A DNA stretch of 47,484 bases from Actinomycetes bacterium. GTDB taxonomy: Bacteria; Actinomycetota; Actinomycetes; Streptosporangiales; Streptosporangiaceae. Within the stretch, counting starts at the first letter, position 1. Every line of letters starts with the position of its first letter. The notes beneath the pieces are model-generated. The model was not told the DNA's origin. It worked only from the letters and a program-made list of their open reading frames with translations, and ran no database searches. Made by a program: the position numbers and the translations under genes. Shown here one piece after another: positions 32,564-39,863 of this stretch. Where the stretch lies: NCBI GenBank assembly GCA_025964575.1, contig JAOPYO010000480.1:1-47484 (forward strand), in the 5' to 3' direction.

Positions 32564-33850
32564 GTGAGCGCCGTCGCCGACCATCCGTGCGAGCATCTCT
32601 CCGGCTGGCGCGGTCTACCGGACTCACTGCTCGCACCGTCCACCGCACGCCGCTGGGTATGCGAGACGCTGGCATCTTGGGGCGTTTGCCTACCTCCCGC
32701 CGAGGCGGCGACCATTGCCGAGCTGACCAGCGAACTGGTTTCCAACGCCGTCCTGCATGCGGTGGCCCCCACCGGCGGTGAGCGCCACTTCTGGATCAGC
32801 ATCAGGGTGGACGTCGACACGGTCCGGCTGGAGGTCTACGACCCCGATCCGACTCTGCCGGGGCTCCGGTCACCCGACTGGGTCGCCGAGAGCGGTCGCG
32901 GCATGTTCCTGGTGGACGCGCAGGCCGATCAGTGGGGCGCCGTCCCGCATCAGGGCGGTAAGTATGTGTGGTTCAGCATGAAATGTCCTGCCCGCACAGG
33001 CCAGGCGAGTGCGGCGTCGGACTCAGAGCCCTCCTCAGCGGTTTCACGGCCGAGCGTTCTCAACCTCATCGAAGGAGAATCTGCTATGTCCCCTGTGGCC
33101 CTCCCCCATGACACCCACGGTTCCGGCCCGCACCGAGTGATCGCCTTGCATGGCTGGTTCGGAGATCGTGGCTCCTTCCGGAAGATCCAGCCGTACCTGG
33201 ACGGCGACGCCTTCACCTACGTGTTCCCCGACTATCGCGGCTACGGCGAGGCGCAGGTCCTGACCGGCGCCTTCGATCTAGCCGAGATCGCCGGAGACGT
33301 GATCGTGCTCGCCGACAAGCTCGGCTGGGACAGCTTCTCTCTGATCGGCCACTCCATGGGCGGGTCGGCGATCCAGCGGGTGATGCTCGACGCGCCCGGC
33401 CGGGTCCGGAAACTGGTCGGGATCTCCCCGGTGCCCGCCTCTGGTGTCCCGTTCGACGACCAGAGCTGGGCGCTGTTCTCCGGCGCCGCCGACGATCCCG
33501 CCAACCGACGGACGATCATCGATTTCACCACCGGCAACCGGCTTCCGGCACGCTGGCTCGATGAGATGGTCGGCAACTCGCTGCGGAACTCCACCGTGCC
33601 CGCGTTCCGCACCTACCTGGACGCCTGGGCCCGCACCGACTTCCACACAGAGGTCATCGGCAACGCCACACCGACGCTCGTCATCGCGGGCGAGCACGAC
33701 CCCGCACTGTCTCCCGACGTCATGCGGAACACGTGGCTGCAGTGGTACCCGAACGCCGAGCTGGCGACGTTCCCGGATGCTGGGCACTACGCCGTGGACG
33801 AGACGCCACTGGCGCTGGTGGCCACGGTCGAGAAGTTTCTGGCCGCCTGA
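32564..33850 (+). CDS. RsbW-like ATPase fused in frame to alpha/beta hydrolase
   Basis: One uninterrupted frame of 428 residues encodes two normally separate proteins. Residues 1-145 are a GHKL ATPase of the anti-sigma/RsbW-like type found widely in actinomycetes: N-box ELTSELVSNAVLHAV, G1 region VYDPDPTLPG, G2 region SGRGMFLVDAQADQWG. Residues about 146-173 form a Ser/Ala-rich linker. From about 174 an alpha/beta hydrolase follows with oxyanion motif ALHGWFGDRGSF, nucleophile elbow GHSMGGSA (Ser), Asp in AGEHDPALS and His in AGHYAVDE. A good ribosome site and in-frame ATG inside the linker (33086) may also give the hydrolase alone. GTG at 32564 is the start. P450 and IclR genes follow closely. 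Confidence 0.75.
   Translation: MSAVADHPCEHLSGWRGLPDSLLAPSTARRWVCETLASWGVCLPPAEAATIAELTSELVSNAVLHAVAPTGGERHFWISIRVDVDTVRLEVYDPDPTLPGLRSPDWVAESGRGMFLVDAQADQWGAVPHQGGKYVWFSMKCPARTGQASAASDSEPSSAVSRPSVLNLIEGESAMSPVALPHDTHGSGPHRVIALHGWFGDRGSFRKIQPYLDGDAFTYVFPDYRGYGEAQVLTGAFDLAEIAGDVIVLADKLGWDSFSLIGHSMGGSAIQRVMLDAPGRVRKLVGISPVPASGVPFDDQSWALFSGAADDPANRRTIIDFTTGNRLPARWLDEMVGNSLRNSTVPAFRTYLDAWARTDFHTEVIGNATPTLVIAGEHDPALSPDVMRNTWLQWYPNAELATFPDAGHYAVDETPLALVATVEKFLAA
33086..33850 (+). CDS. alpha/beta hydrolase from an internal start of the fused gene
   Basis: The hydrolase part has its own translation signals: AAGGAG at 33072-33077 and ATG at 33086 (spacing 8), giving a 254-residue protein of normal family length beginning SPVALPHDTHGSGPHRV. 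The Ser-Asp-His triad is complete (GHSMGG, EHDPALS, AGHY). Either the upstream ATPase gene has lost its stop codon, or both a fusion and a free hydrolase are made. Together with the P450 18 bases downstream it suggests a small catabolic pathway in which the hydrolase opens an ester, lactone or C-C bond after oxidation. The substrate is unknown. Confidence 0.75.
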   Translation: MSPVALPHDTHGSGPHRVIALHGWFGDRGSFRKIQPYLDGDAFTYVFPDYRGYGEAQVLTGAFDLAEIAGDVIVLADKLGWDSFSLIGHSMGGSAIQRVMLDAPGRVRKLVGISPVPASGVPFDDQSWALFSGAADDPANRRTIIDFTTGNRLPARWLDEMVGNSLRNSTVPAFRTYLDAWARTDFHTEVIGNATPTLVIAGEHDPALSPDVMRNTWLQWYPNAELATFPDAGHYAVDETPLALVATVEKFLAA

Positions 33851-33874
33851 TCAACCAGTCCGAGGGGGATGCTC

Positions 33875-35149
33875 ATGACCGACATGCAGACGGGGCTCGA
33901 CGTGTTCGACCCGAACCTCTACGCGCAGGGCATCCCCCACGAGACGTACCAGCGGCTGCGCGCCGAACACCCCGTCCACTGGCAGGACGAACACGAGGTC
34001 GACGGCTGGCCGGCCGGACCAGGGTTCTGGGCGGTGACCCGCCACGAGGACGTGGTGCGGGTGCTGCGCGCTCCCACCGAATACAGCTCCTGGATCGGGG
34101 CCACCCAGATCCGCGACCCCGATCCGGCCGATCTGCCGTTCATCCGGCAGATGATGCTCAACCTCGATCCGCCGGACCATGGCCGGCTCCGGCGGATCGT
34201 GTCGCGGGTGTTCACACCGCGGCGCATCGAACGGTTCACCGCCGACGTCAGCGCCCGGGCACGGCTGCTCATCGATGAGATCGCGGAACGGGGCGAGTGT
34301 GACCTGCCCGTGGATGTGACCGATGACTTCCCGATCCAGAATCTCGCAGATCTGCTCGGAGTTCCCGCCGACGACCGCGGCCGGATTCTGGCATGGACCA
34401 ACCGGGTCGTCGGCTACCAGGATCCGGACCACGCCTCCGCCGTCCAAGGCTCCGACGGCGAGCCGGTCAACCCGCGCTCCCCCGCCATGCTCGCCGACAT
34501 GTTCGACTACGCTCACCGGCTCGCGGCTCACAAACGCCGCAACCCCGCGGACGACGTGATGACGGCGCTCGCGACCGCCGAGGTGGACGGCCAGCGGCTC
34601 AGCGATCCCGAACTGTCGATGTTCTTCTTCCTCCTGGTGATCGCCGGCAACGACACCGTGCGCGCAGGCATCCCCGGTGGCATGATCGCCCTCCTCGACC
34701 ATCCGGACCAGCATCGCCGCCTGTTGGACCATCCTGACCTGCTGGACTCGGCGATCGAAGAGATGCTGCGCTGGCACCCGCCCGTGCTCAGCTTCCGGCG
34801 GACAGCCGTCAAGGACACGCTTCTCGCCGGACAACCGATCAAGGCCGGCGAGAAGGTCGTGGTCTTTCATGGTGCGGCCAACTATGATGAGCGCCGATTC
34901 GGGGAGCCGATGCGATTCGACATCACCCGCCAGCCCAACGACCACGTGTCGTTCGGCGACGGCCCGCACGTATGCCTGGGAGCGCATTTCGCCCGCCTCC
35001 AACTCCGTACGTTCTATCGTGAGATCCTCTGGCGGCTTCCGGACATCGAACTCACCGGGCCGCCCGCCCGGCTGGTGTCCAACTTCATCGCCGGAGTCAA
35101 ACACCTGCCCGTCCGCTACACCCCGGCTCCGCGGCTCGGCATCCAGTGA
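33875..35149 (+). CDS. cytochrome P450
   Basis: A 424-residue soluble P450 monooxygenase. The I-helix oxygen-activation motif reads VIAGNDTVRAGIPGG, the K-helix ExxR is in EEMLRWHPPVLSFRR, and the haem-thiolate loop is FGDGPHVCLGAHFAR with Cys near 367. The N-terminal part (LNLDPPDHGRLRRIVSRVFT) and the SSWIGATQIRDPDP region resemble bacterial CYP124/CYP125/CYP142-type enzymes that oxidise isoprenoid or steroid side chains; this is similarity by eye, not a family assignment. ATG at 33875 is chosen for GAGGGGG six bases upstream; ATG at 33869 is closer to it. No ferredoxin or reductase gene is adjacent. Its stop overlaps the IclR start by four bases. Confidence 0.93.
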   Translation: MTDMQTGLDVFDPNLYAQGIPHETYQRLRAEHPVHWQDEHEVDGWPAGPGFWAVTRHEDVVRVLRAPTEYSSWIGATQIRDPDPADLPFIRQMMLNLDPPDHGRLRRIVSRVFTPRRIERFTADVSARARLLIDEIAERGECDLPVDVTDDFPIQNLADLLGVPADDRGRILAWTNRVVGYQDPDHASAVQGSDGEPVNPRSPAMLADMFDYAHRLAAHKRRNPADDVMTALATAEVDGQRLSDPELSMFFFLLVIAGNDTVRAGIPGGMIALLDHPDQHRRLLDHPDLLDSAIEEMLRWHPPVLSFRRTAVKDTLLAGQPIKAGEKVVVFHGAANYDERRFGEPMRFDITRQPNDHVSFGDGPHVCLGAHFARLQLRTFYREILWRLPDIELTGPPARLVSNFIAGVKHLPVRYTPAPRLGIQ

Positions 35150-35880
35150 CCCTTCAGCGACACGACACCGACCCGACGGAGTCCGACGACATGGTGGACC
35201 CCGGTCCGGCCTTGCCGCAGGCCGGTTCGAAGACCATCCACGCCGGCCTGCGGCTCTTGGAGATCCTCCGCGACCATCCGGACGGGCTGACCATCACCGA
35301 ACTCGTCCGGGTCGCCGGTTTGCACCGGAATGCGGTCTCCCGGCATCTGACCGCGCTTGGCAGCCATCGGCTGATCGCCCGCACCGGCACCACCTACGCG
35401 CTCGGACTCGGCATCGTCGAGCTCAACGCCGCCGTTCAACACCGGCTCCGCGGTGCCGCCGCGGCCGAACTCCAAGTGCTCGCCGACACCTGCCAGGCCA
35501 CCGCGTTCATCACCGTGCTCGACGCCGACGATCAGGCCGTCGTGCTGACCGCGTTGGAGCCGCGCGGCTCCAATATCCATGTCGCCTATCGCGCCGGCAA
35601 CCGGCACCCCGCGGACCACGGTGCCTCTGGGATCGCCATCCTGCTCGGTCGCCCACCCCGGCCGGGTGAACGCGCGGTGATAGGACAAGCCCGCAGCATC
35701 GGCTACTCCGTCACCACGGGCGAACTACAGAACGGCGCCTGGGGCCTGGCAGCTCCGATCATCACACGGGGACGTCCCGCCGAGGCGAGCGTGGGCGTCG
35801 TGACCATCGGTCAGCGGGACGAGACCATCATCGCCCCTCCGGTCCTCGCCACCGCGTCCAAGATCGCGCTACTACTCTAA
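35146..35880 (+). CDS. IclR-family transcriptional regulator
   Basis: A 244-residue regulator. After about 28 variable residues, the IclR winged helix reads HAGLRLLEILRDHPDGLTIT through VAGLHRNAVSRHLTALGSH. The C-terminal effector-binding domain has AELQVLADTCQATAFITVLD, HVAYRAGNRHPADHGASGIA and a final segment GVVTIGQRDE. It overlaps the P450 stop as GTGA, so it is the last gene of the ATPase/hydrolase-P450 operon and probably controls it in response to the pathway substrate or product. The effector domain is somewhat short at its C-terminus compared with typical 250-260 residue members. Confidence 0.9.
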   Translation: MTLQRHDTDPTESDDMVDPGPALPQAGSKTIHAGLRLLEILRDHPDGLTITELVRVAGLHRNAVSRHLTALGSHRLIARTGTTYALGLGIVELNAAVQHRLRGAAAAELQVLADTCQATAFITVLDADDQAVVLTALEPRGSNIHVAYRAGNRHPADHGASGIAILLGRPPRPGERAVIGQARSIGYSVTTGELQNGAWGLAAPIITRGRPAEASVGVVTIGQRDETIIAPPVLATASKIALLL

Positions 35881-35934
35881 ACCTCCACTTCGGACCGCGG
35901 GATCTGAACGCGGAGTTGCCGATGTTGCCCCAAG

Positions 35935-35967
35935 GTTCACCCTCATCTCCGTGGTGGTTCATGATGA
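35935..35967 (+). promoter_or_regulatory. candidate PHO box (PhoP site) upstream of phoU
   Basis: Three 11-bp direct repeat units in register: GTTCACCCTCA (35935), TCTCCGTGGTG (35946, degenerate) and GTTCATGATGA (35957). The outer units match the GTTCACC-type 11-bp repeat known for PhoP in streptomycetes. The array lies about 50 bp upstream of the phoU start, and a TGATGA/TCATCA dyad (35962-35980) overlaps its end. Confidence 0.55.
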
Positions 35968-36017
35968 AGAGAGATCATCACGATGGAGGTCTGCGGCGAC
36001 TGAGTGAGGAAAGCGAA

Positions 36018-36686
36018 TTGCGCGACGCTTACCACGAAGAGCTCGATGCTCTCTCCGATCGACTGGTGAAGATGACAGGGCTGGTGCGATCGGCGATGAC
36101 GCAGGCGTCGACTGCGCTTCTGAACGGGGATCTGCAACTGGCCCAACAGGTCATCAGCAGCGACGATCAGATCGACAGGATGGAGATCGAGATCGAGGAC
36201 ACGGTCTTCGATCTGATGGCGCGTCAGCAACCGGTGGCCTGCGATCTGCGCATGGTCGTCACCGCGTTGCGGATGAGCGGTGATCTGGAGCGGATGGGGG
36301 ATCTGGCCGTGCACTTGGCCAAGACCGCCCGTCGGCGGCATCCTGAGTCCGCGATCCCACCCAGGCTTCAGGCCACTGTCAGCCAGATGGCCGAGATCGC
36401 TGAACGGCTGGCCGGCAAGGCCGGCACTGTCATCGCCACCCAGGACGTGCGGCTGGGGCTGGAGCTGGACACAGATGACGATGCGATGGACCGGTTGCAC
36501 CGCCAGATCTTTCAGTTCCTGCTGTCGCCGGAATGGACGTACGGCGTGGAATGTGCGGTCGACGTGACGCTGGCGGGCCGTTACTTCGAGCGCTTTGCCG
36601 ACCATGCTGTGGAGCTGGCCGCGAACGTGGTGTACCTGGTCACCGGGCAGCATCCCGCGGAGATCAACGACGTGCTTGCTCCGTGA
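36018..36686 (+). CDS. phoU: phosphate signalling/transport accessory protein PhoU
   Basis: A 222-residue all-helical protein with two PhoU repeats. The start reads RDAYHEELDALSDRLVKMTG, as in actinobacterial PhoU. Metal-cluster-type acidic motifs are present in both halves (DQIDRMEIEIED and DDAMDRLHRQ), with the conserved RYFERFADHAVELA near the C-terminus. PhoU couples the Pst phosphate transporter to the PhoR kinase and limits phosphate uptake. TTG at 36018 is preferred: GAGGAAAG lies seven bases upstream and the family start fits, while upstream in-frame ATGs add unmatched residues. No pst or phoR/phoP gene is next to it. It converges on the methyltransferase gene with only four bases between stops. 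Confidence 0.92.
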   Translation: MRDAYHEELDALSDRLVKMTGLVRSAMTQASTALLNGDLQLAQQVISSDDQIDRMEIEIEDTVFDLMARQQPVACDLRMVVTALRMSGDLERMGDLAVHLAKTARRRHPESAIPPRLQATVSQMAEIAERLAGKAGTVIATQDVRLGLELDTDDDAMDRLHRQIFQFLLSPEWTYGVECAVDVTLAGRYFERFADHAVELAANVVYLVTGQHPAEINDVLAP

Positions 36687-36690
36687 GCTT

Positions 36691-37512
36691 TCATCTCTTG
36701 CGACCGACGCCCGCGAGTTGCCATCTCAGTTCCCTGGTCGCACCGGGCAGCTGCGCGGAGCCGGGAGCGGGTGCCGGAGGATGCCACTCAGAGAACGTGG
36801 CCAAGCCTGGATCGATCAGCTCGAAGCCGTCGAAAAATCGCAGGACCTTCTCGGGAGTTCGGGGGGACCAAGGCGGCGCTCCAGCCGCCACCAGAATCTC
36901 CCCTATGGCTCGTGGCCGGGGGTCGTCGAGCACATGGGAGATGGCCAGGTAGCTGCCCTCCGGCATGGCATCGCGCAGCCGTCCCACGATGCCGACCGGG
37001 TCATCGGCGTCGCTGACGAAATGCAAGATCGCGACGATCAGCACCGCCACCGGCTGATCGAAGTCGATGATCTCACGGACGTCGGGGTGGCCCAGGATCG
37101 ATTCAGGGCGCAACAGGTCCCCGTTGATGTACCTCACATTTTCGTTGGTGGCCAGCAACGCCTGACCGTGGGCGACGGCCAGCGGATCATGGTCGACGTA
37201 CACCACCCGGGTGTCCGGGGAGACTGCTTGGGCGACCTCATGAACGTTCTGCTGAGTCGGCAGACCCGACCCGATGTCGAGGAACTGGCGGATTCCCGCC
37301 TCCGCGGCCAGGTAGTGCACCGCCGCGACCAAGAACGCCCGGTTCACCCGCACCATACGCACTGATTCCGGCACGGCGGCCATCATCTTCTGGGCAGCGG
37401 CCTGGTCGACCGGGTAATTATCCTTCCCACCCAAATAAAAGTCGTACATCCTGGCCACGCTCGGTCGGCCCGAGCCGTGATCGATCGCTGCTGCCTCGGT
37501 CTCATCTGCCAT
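36691..37512 (-). CDS. S-adenosyl methyltransferase, DUF574 type
   Basis: A 273-residue protein of the actinobacterial SAM-dependent methyltransferase family formerly called DUF574. Hallmarks are PSVARMYDFYLGGKDNYPVD near the start, RAFLVAAVHYLA, the SAM-binding loop QFLDIGSGLPT, the acidic strand VVYVDHDPLAVAHGQALL and a final FFDGFELIDPG block. The family is expanded in streptomycetes and relatives, often near regulators; substrates are mostly unknown. ATG at 37512 matches the family start (MADETE). It is the only gene of its small transcript, convergent with phoU. Confidence 0.92.
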   Translation of the reverse strand: MADETEAAAIDHGSGRPSVARMYDFYLGGKDNYPVDQAAAQKMMAAVPESVRMVRVNRAFLVAAVHYLAAEAGIRQFLDIGSGLPTQQNVHEVAQAVSPDTRVVYVDHDPLAVAHGQALLATNENVRYINGDLLRPESILGHPDVREIIDFDQPVAVLIVAILHFVSDADDPVGIVGRLRDAMPEGSYLAISHVLDDPRPRAIGEILVAAGAPPWSPRTPEKVLRFFDGFELIDPGLATFSEWHPPAPAPGSAQLPGATRELRWQLAGVGRKR

Positions 37513-37769
37513 TGCGGCTCCGCTGAGAACCTTTCTCGCGACGAAGGGTGTACGGGAATCAGTTCAGGGTCGTCGACGATCAGGCTACAGCGGGGCCGCC
37601 GTCGCCGTCGTGGTGCCGCTCTCTACCGGGCCCGGCTGGCGCGCCGCGAGGGGGCGTCCTGGCGTCTCTTGACCATTTAAAGAAGTAACAGGTGGACTTG
37701 ACCTGGACTTTGCCAGCGGTTTGGGATCCTAATCCGGACATTTCGCCCAACTGCAAGGACAGAGTCATC
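37513..37769. other. intergenic region between divergent genes
   Basis: About 257 bases between the methyltransferase start and the small membrane protein start. An AT-richer patch lies at 37670-37730. No gene or hairpin was identified. Confidence 0.3.
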
Positions 37770-38306
37770 GTGTCGTCATCGAACCTCGCTCGGTGGCCGG
37801 CCATCATCGGGATGCTCGGTGTGGCCATCGCCAACCTGGCTCTTCTGCCCCTGGGCTTCCACATCGCGGCGTACCTCGGCGTTATGGCGATCCTGGCGGC
37901 GGGCATGGCCCTGGCCTCCGCCGCCGCCCTCTTCACGGATGACACGAATCTGGTGTGGGCATTGGCACTGGCCGAGGGGGTGCTGAACGCCGCTGGATAC
38001 CTGGTGACCCGCTTGACGGGCCTGCCGTTCGCTGAACCCTACTCACTCCGCCAGTGGTCCCAGCCGGCGACGCTCGCCATCGCACTGCTGGGGACCGCGG
38101 TGGCCGGGCTCGCGAGCTGGACGCTCCACACCCGCCGCGGCCGGCCCTGCGTCTCGACACCGGTCACATCGGCGCTGGAACGTGAGCGTCGCGGCGTCAG
38201 CGGCGTCGGCCGTGCTCGTCAGGCTCCGCACGTAAAGTTTCGTCAAAGTCGTCGGGGTGATGACCTGGGCCGGCGACGGAGGCGACCCAGCGACGCGCAC
38301 CATTAG
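37770..38306 (+). CDS. small membrane protein of unknown function
   Basis: A 178-residue protein with four probable membrane helices: IIGMLGVAIANLALLPLGF, VMAILAAGMALASAAAL, LVWALALAEGVLNAAGYLV and LAIALLGTAVAGLASWTL. A basic, probably cytoplasmic C-terminal tail of about 55 residues follows. No family is recognised. GTG at 37770 is chosen because AAGGAC lies nine bases upstream and the first membrane segment follows soon after. The tail composition is Arg-rich and may reflect drift of the frame beyond a true earlier end, so the 3' boundary deserves caution. Confidence 0.6.
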   Translation: MSSSNLARWPAIIGMLGVAIANLALLPLGFHIAAYLGVMAILAAGMALASAAALFTDDTNLVWALALAEGVLNAAGYLVTRLTGLPFAEPYSLRQWSQPATLAIALLGTAVAGLASWTLHTRRGRPCVSTPVTSALERERRGVSGVGRARQAPHVKFRQSRRGDDLGRRRRRPSDAHH

Positions 38307-38626
38307 CGCCATCCCAGCCCGTTCACGGATACCCTCGTACCTCTCCCGCAGGTTCCGTCCCTCATCATCCGCACCGCTGATATCTTGGCGTGTATCCGCG
38401 GTAGGACCCGTCACACCGGCCCGGGATCGGGTGGGGCACGTGTCCGGCAGGGCCCGACGTGACCCCAAGGCGACTTCTAGCCGCCAGCCGAGGTTCGGAT
38501 CCCGGCGAGTGCGCCGAACAGGTCTTTATGTGGGAATTACGCCCTGTCATGCACTATCTACTGTCAGGGTGGAGAATCTCGTGTGCAATCGCCTGTGCAG
38601 TCGTCGAACCGGAACAGTGAGGAAGC
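38307..38626. other. intergenic region upstream of the FKBP gene with a possible small leader frame
   Basis: About 320 bases. Near its end TATCTA (38555-38560) is a possible -10, and GGAG (38571-38574) precedes GTG at 38581. That GTG opens a 17-codon frame (MCNRLCSRRTGTVRKHV) whose stop overlaps the FKBP start by eight bases. Nothing else was recognised. Confidence 0.35.
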
Positions 38627-39706
38627 ATGTCTGAGGATGACAAGCCAGCGGTGAAGGCGAAGCTGCCGAGTGCGCGGGATATCTCCCGCACGGACTTCAC
38701 CCCGCATGGCATCAAGTCCAAGGGCGGCTCCAAGCCCTCCAAGCTGACCGCGGCGGACGCCGCCCGGCGCAAGCGGGCGACCATCGCCGGCCTGGTGGTC
38801 GCCGCGCTGGCCATCGCCGGTGGGACGACGTACTGGGTGACCCGGCCGGAACCGAAGATCGTGGTGAAGGGTGCCTTCGGCAAGGAGCCCTCCGTCTCGT
38901 TCAAGGGAGTCAAGCCGAACGCGAAGCTCAAGTCCACCAAGGTCACCACCGAGATCCGAGGCAAGGGCGCGACGGTCGCCAAGGGCGACTACGCCTTCAT
39001 CAACGCGTCCACCTATGTGTGGAGTGCCAAGAAGAACAAGCTGCTGCAGACCACCTTCAAGACGGGCAAGCCCGCACCACTGCAGGTGGGCGGCCAGCAG
39101 TCCCTGCCAGGTCTCACCAAGGGTTTGACCGGCGTGAAGGTCGGCAGCCGAGTGCTGCTGGAGATCCCGCCGGCAGACGGCCTCGGCACCACGGGCAGCC
39201 CGGAGGCCGGGGTCTCCGGCACCGACACGCTCGTCTTCATCGTCGACGTGGTCGGCACCTACAACAAGAATTCGGTGGCCTCCGGTGCCGCCGCGGAGAA
39301 GGTCGATCCCAAGCTTCCGACGGTGACGGGTGGGACGGCGGGCCAGGCGCCGACCGTGACGATCCCGAAGACCACTCCTCCGGACACCCTGTCCGCGACG
39401 CCCCTGATCCAAGGCACCGGCCCGGTGGTCACCAAGGGCCAGACCCTGGTCATGCAGTACCACGGGGTGCTGTGGCGCACCGGCAAGGTCTTCGACTCCA
39501 CCTGGCAGCGCGGCGAACCCTTCATCACCGCGATCGGGACGGGCAAGGTCGTTCCGGGCTGGGACAAGGGCCTCGTCGGCCAAAAGGTCGGCAGTCGCGT
39601 GCTGCTCGTCGTCCCGCCCAAGGACGGTTACGGCACCAAGGGCCAGGGCGAGATCAAGGGCACCGACACGATGGTCTTCGTCGCCGACATCGTGGCCGCA
39701 TACTGA
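38627..39706 (+). CDS. membrane-anchored tandem FKBP-type peptidyl-prolyl isomerase
   Basis: A 359-residue protein. A charged cytoplasmic N-terminus of about 48 residues is followed by one membrane segment (TIAGLVVAALAIAGGTTYWV) and two FKBP domains outside the cell. The second domain (about 255-359) keeps the pocket residues of active FKBPs: VMQYHGVLW, VFDSTW, EPF, VVPGWDKGLVG and DGYG. The first (about 110-215) has lost them: the FD pair is LQ, the pocket Val-Val/Trp region reads QSLPGLTKGL, and the Tyr is Leu in DGLG. So one active and one non-catalytic, perhaps substrate-binding, domain is inferred. ATG at 38627 follows GAGGA. A strong terminator follows, with a cell-wall synthase gene next. 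Confidence 0.92.
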   Translation: MSEDDKPAVKAKLPSARDISRTDFTPHGIKSKGGSKPSKLTAADAARRKRATIAGLVVAALAIAGGTTYWVTRPEPKIVVKGAFGKEPSVSFKGVKPNAKLKSTKVTTEIRGKGATVAKGDYAFINASTYVWSAKKNKLLQTTFKTGKPAPLQVGGQQSLPGLTKGLTGVKVGSRVLLEIPPADGLGTTGSPEAGVSGTDTLVFIVDVVGTYNKNSVASGAAAEKVDPKLPTVTGGTAGQAPTVTIPKTTPPDTLSATPLIQGTGPVVTKGQTLVMQYHGVLWRTGKVFDSTWQRGEPFITAIGTGKVVPGWDKGLVGQKVGSRVLLVVPPKDGYGTKGQGEIKGTDTMVFVADIVAAY

Positions 39707-39729
39707 CGGCCACCTAGAGTGAAGTGCTG

Positions 39730-39766
39730 TGACCGGCGGGGGACCTTACGGGTTCCCCGCCGGTCA
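39730..39766. terminator. hairpin terminator after the FKBP gene
   Basis: A 12-bp perfect stem, arms TGACCGGCGGGG and CCCCGCCGGTCA, with a short loop that itself can pair (ACC/GGT). It lies 24 bp after the FKBP stop. Confidence 0.85.
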
Positions 39767-39863
39767 TGTGTCAACCGTGACACGTACGTAACCGTCATCT
39801 TCCTAGGAAGGGCCATTAAATCCCCTCGAATAGTGTCGGTCACGATTGGGTCACGGGGGGGCA

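Noticed and set aside
32220..32567. Frame of 115 codons ending in a GTGA overlap with the ATPase-hydrolase gene
   Set aside because: The overlap is attractive, but the N-terminal half lies in an AT-rich promoter-like region, the C-terminal half is Ser/Arg/Gly-rich, and no family or good ribosome site is seen. Left as undecided non-coding.
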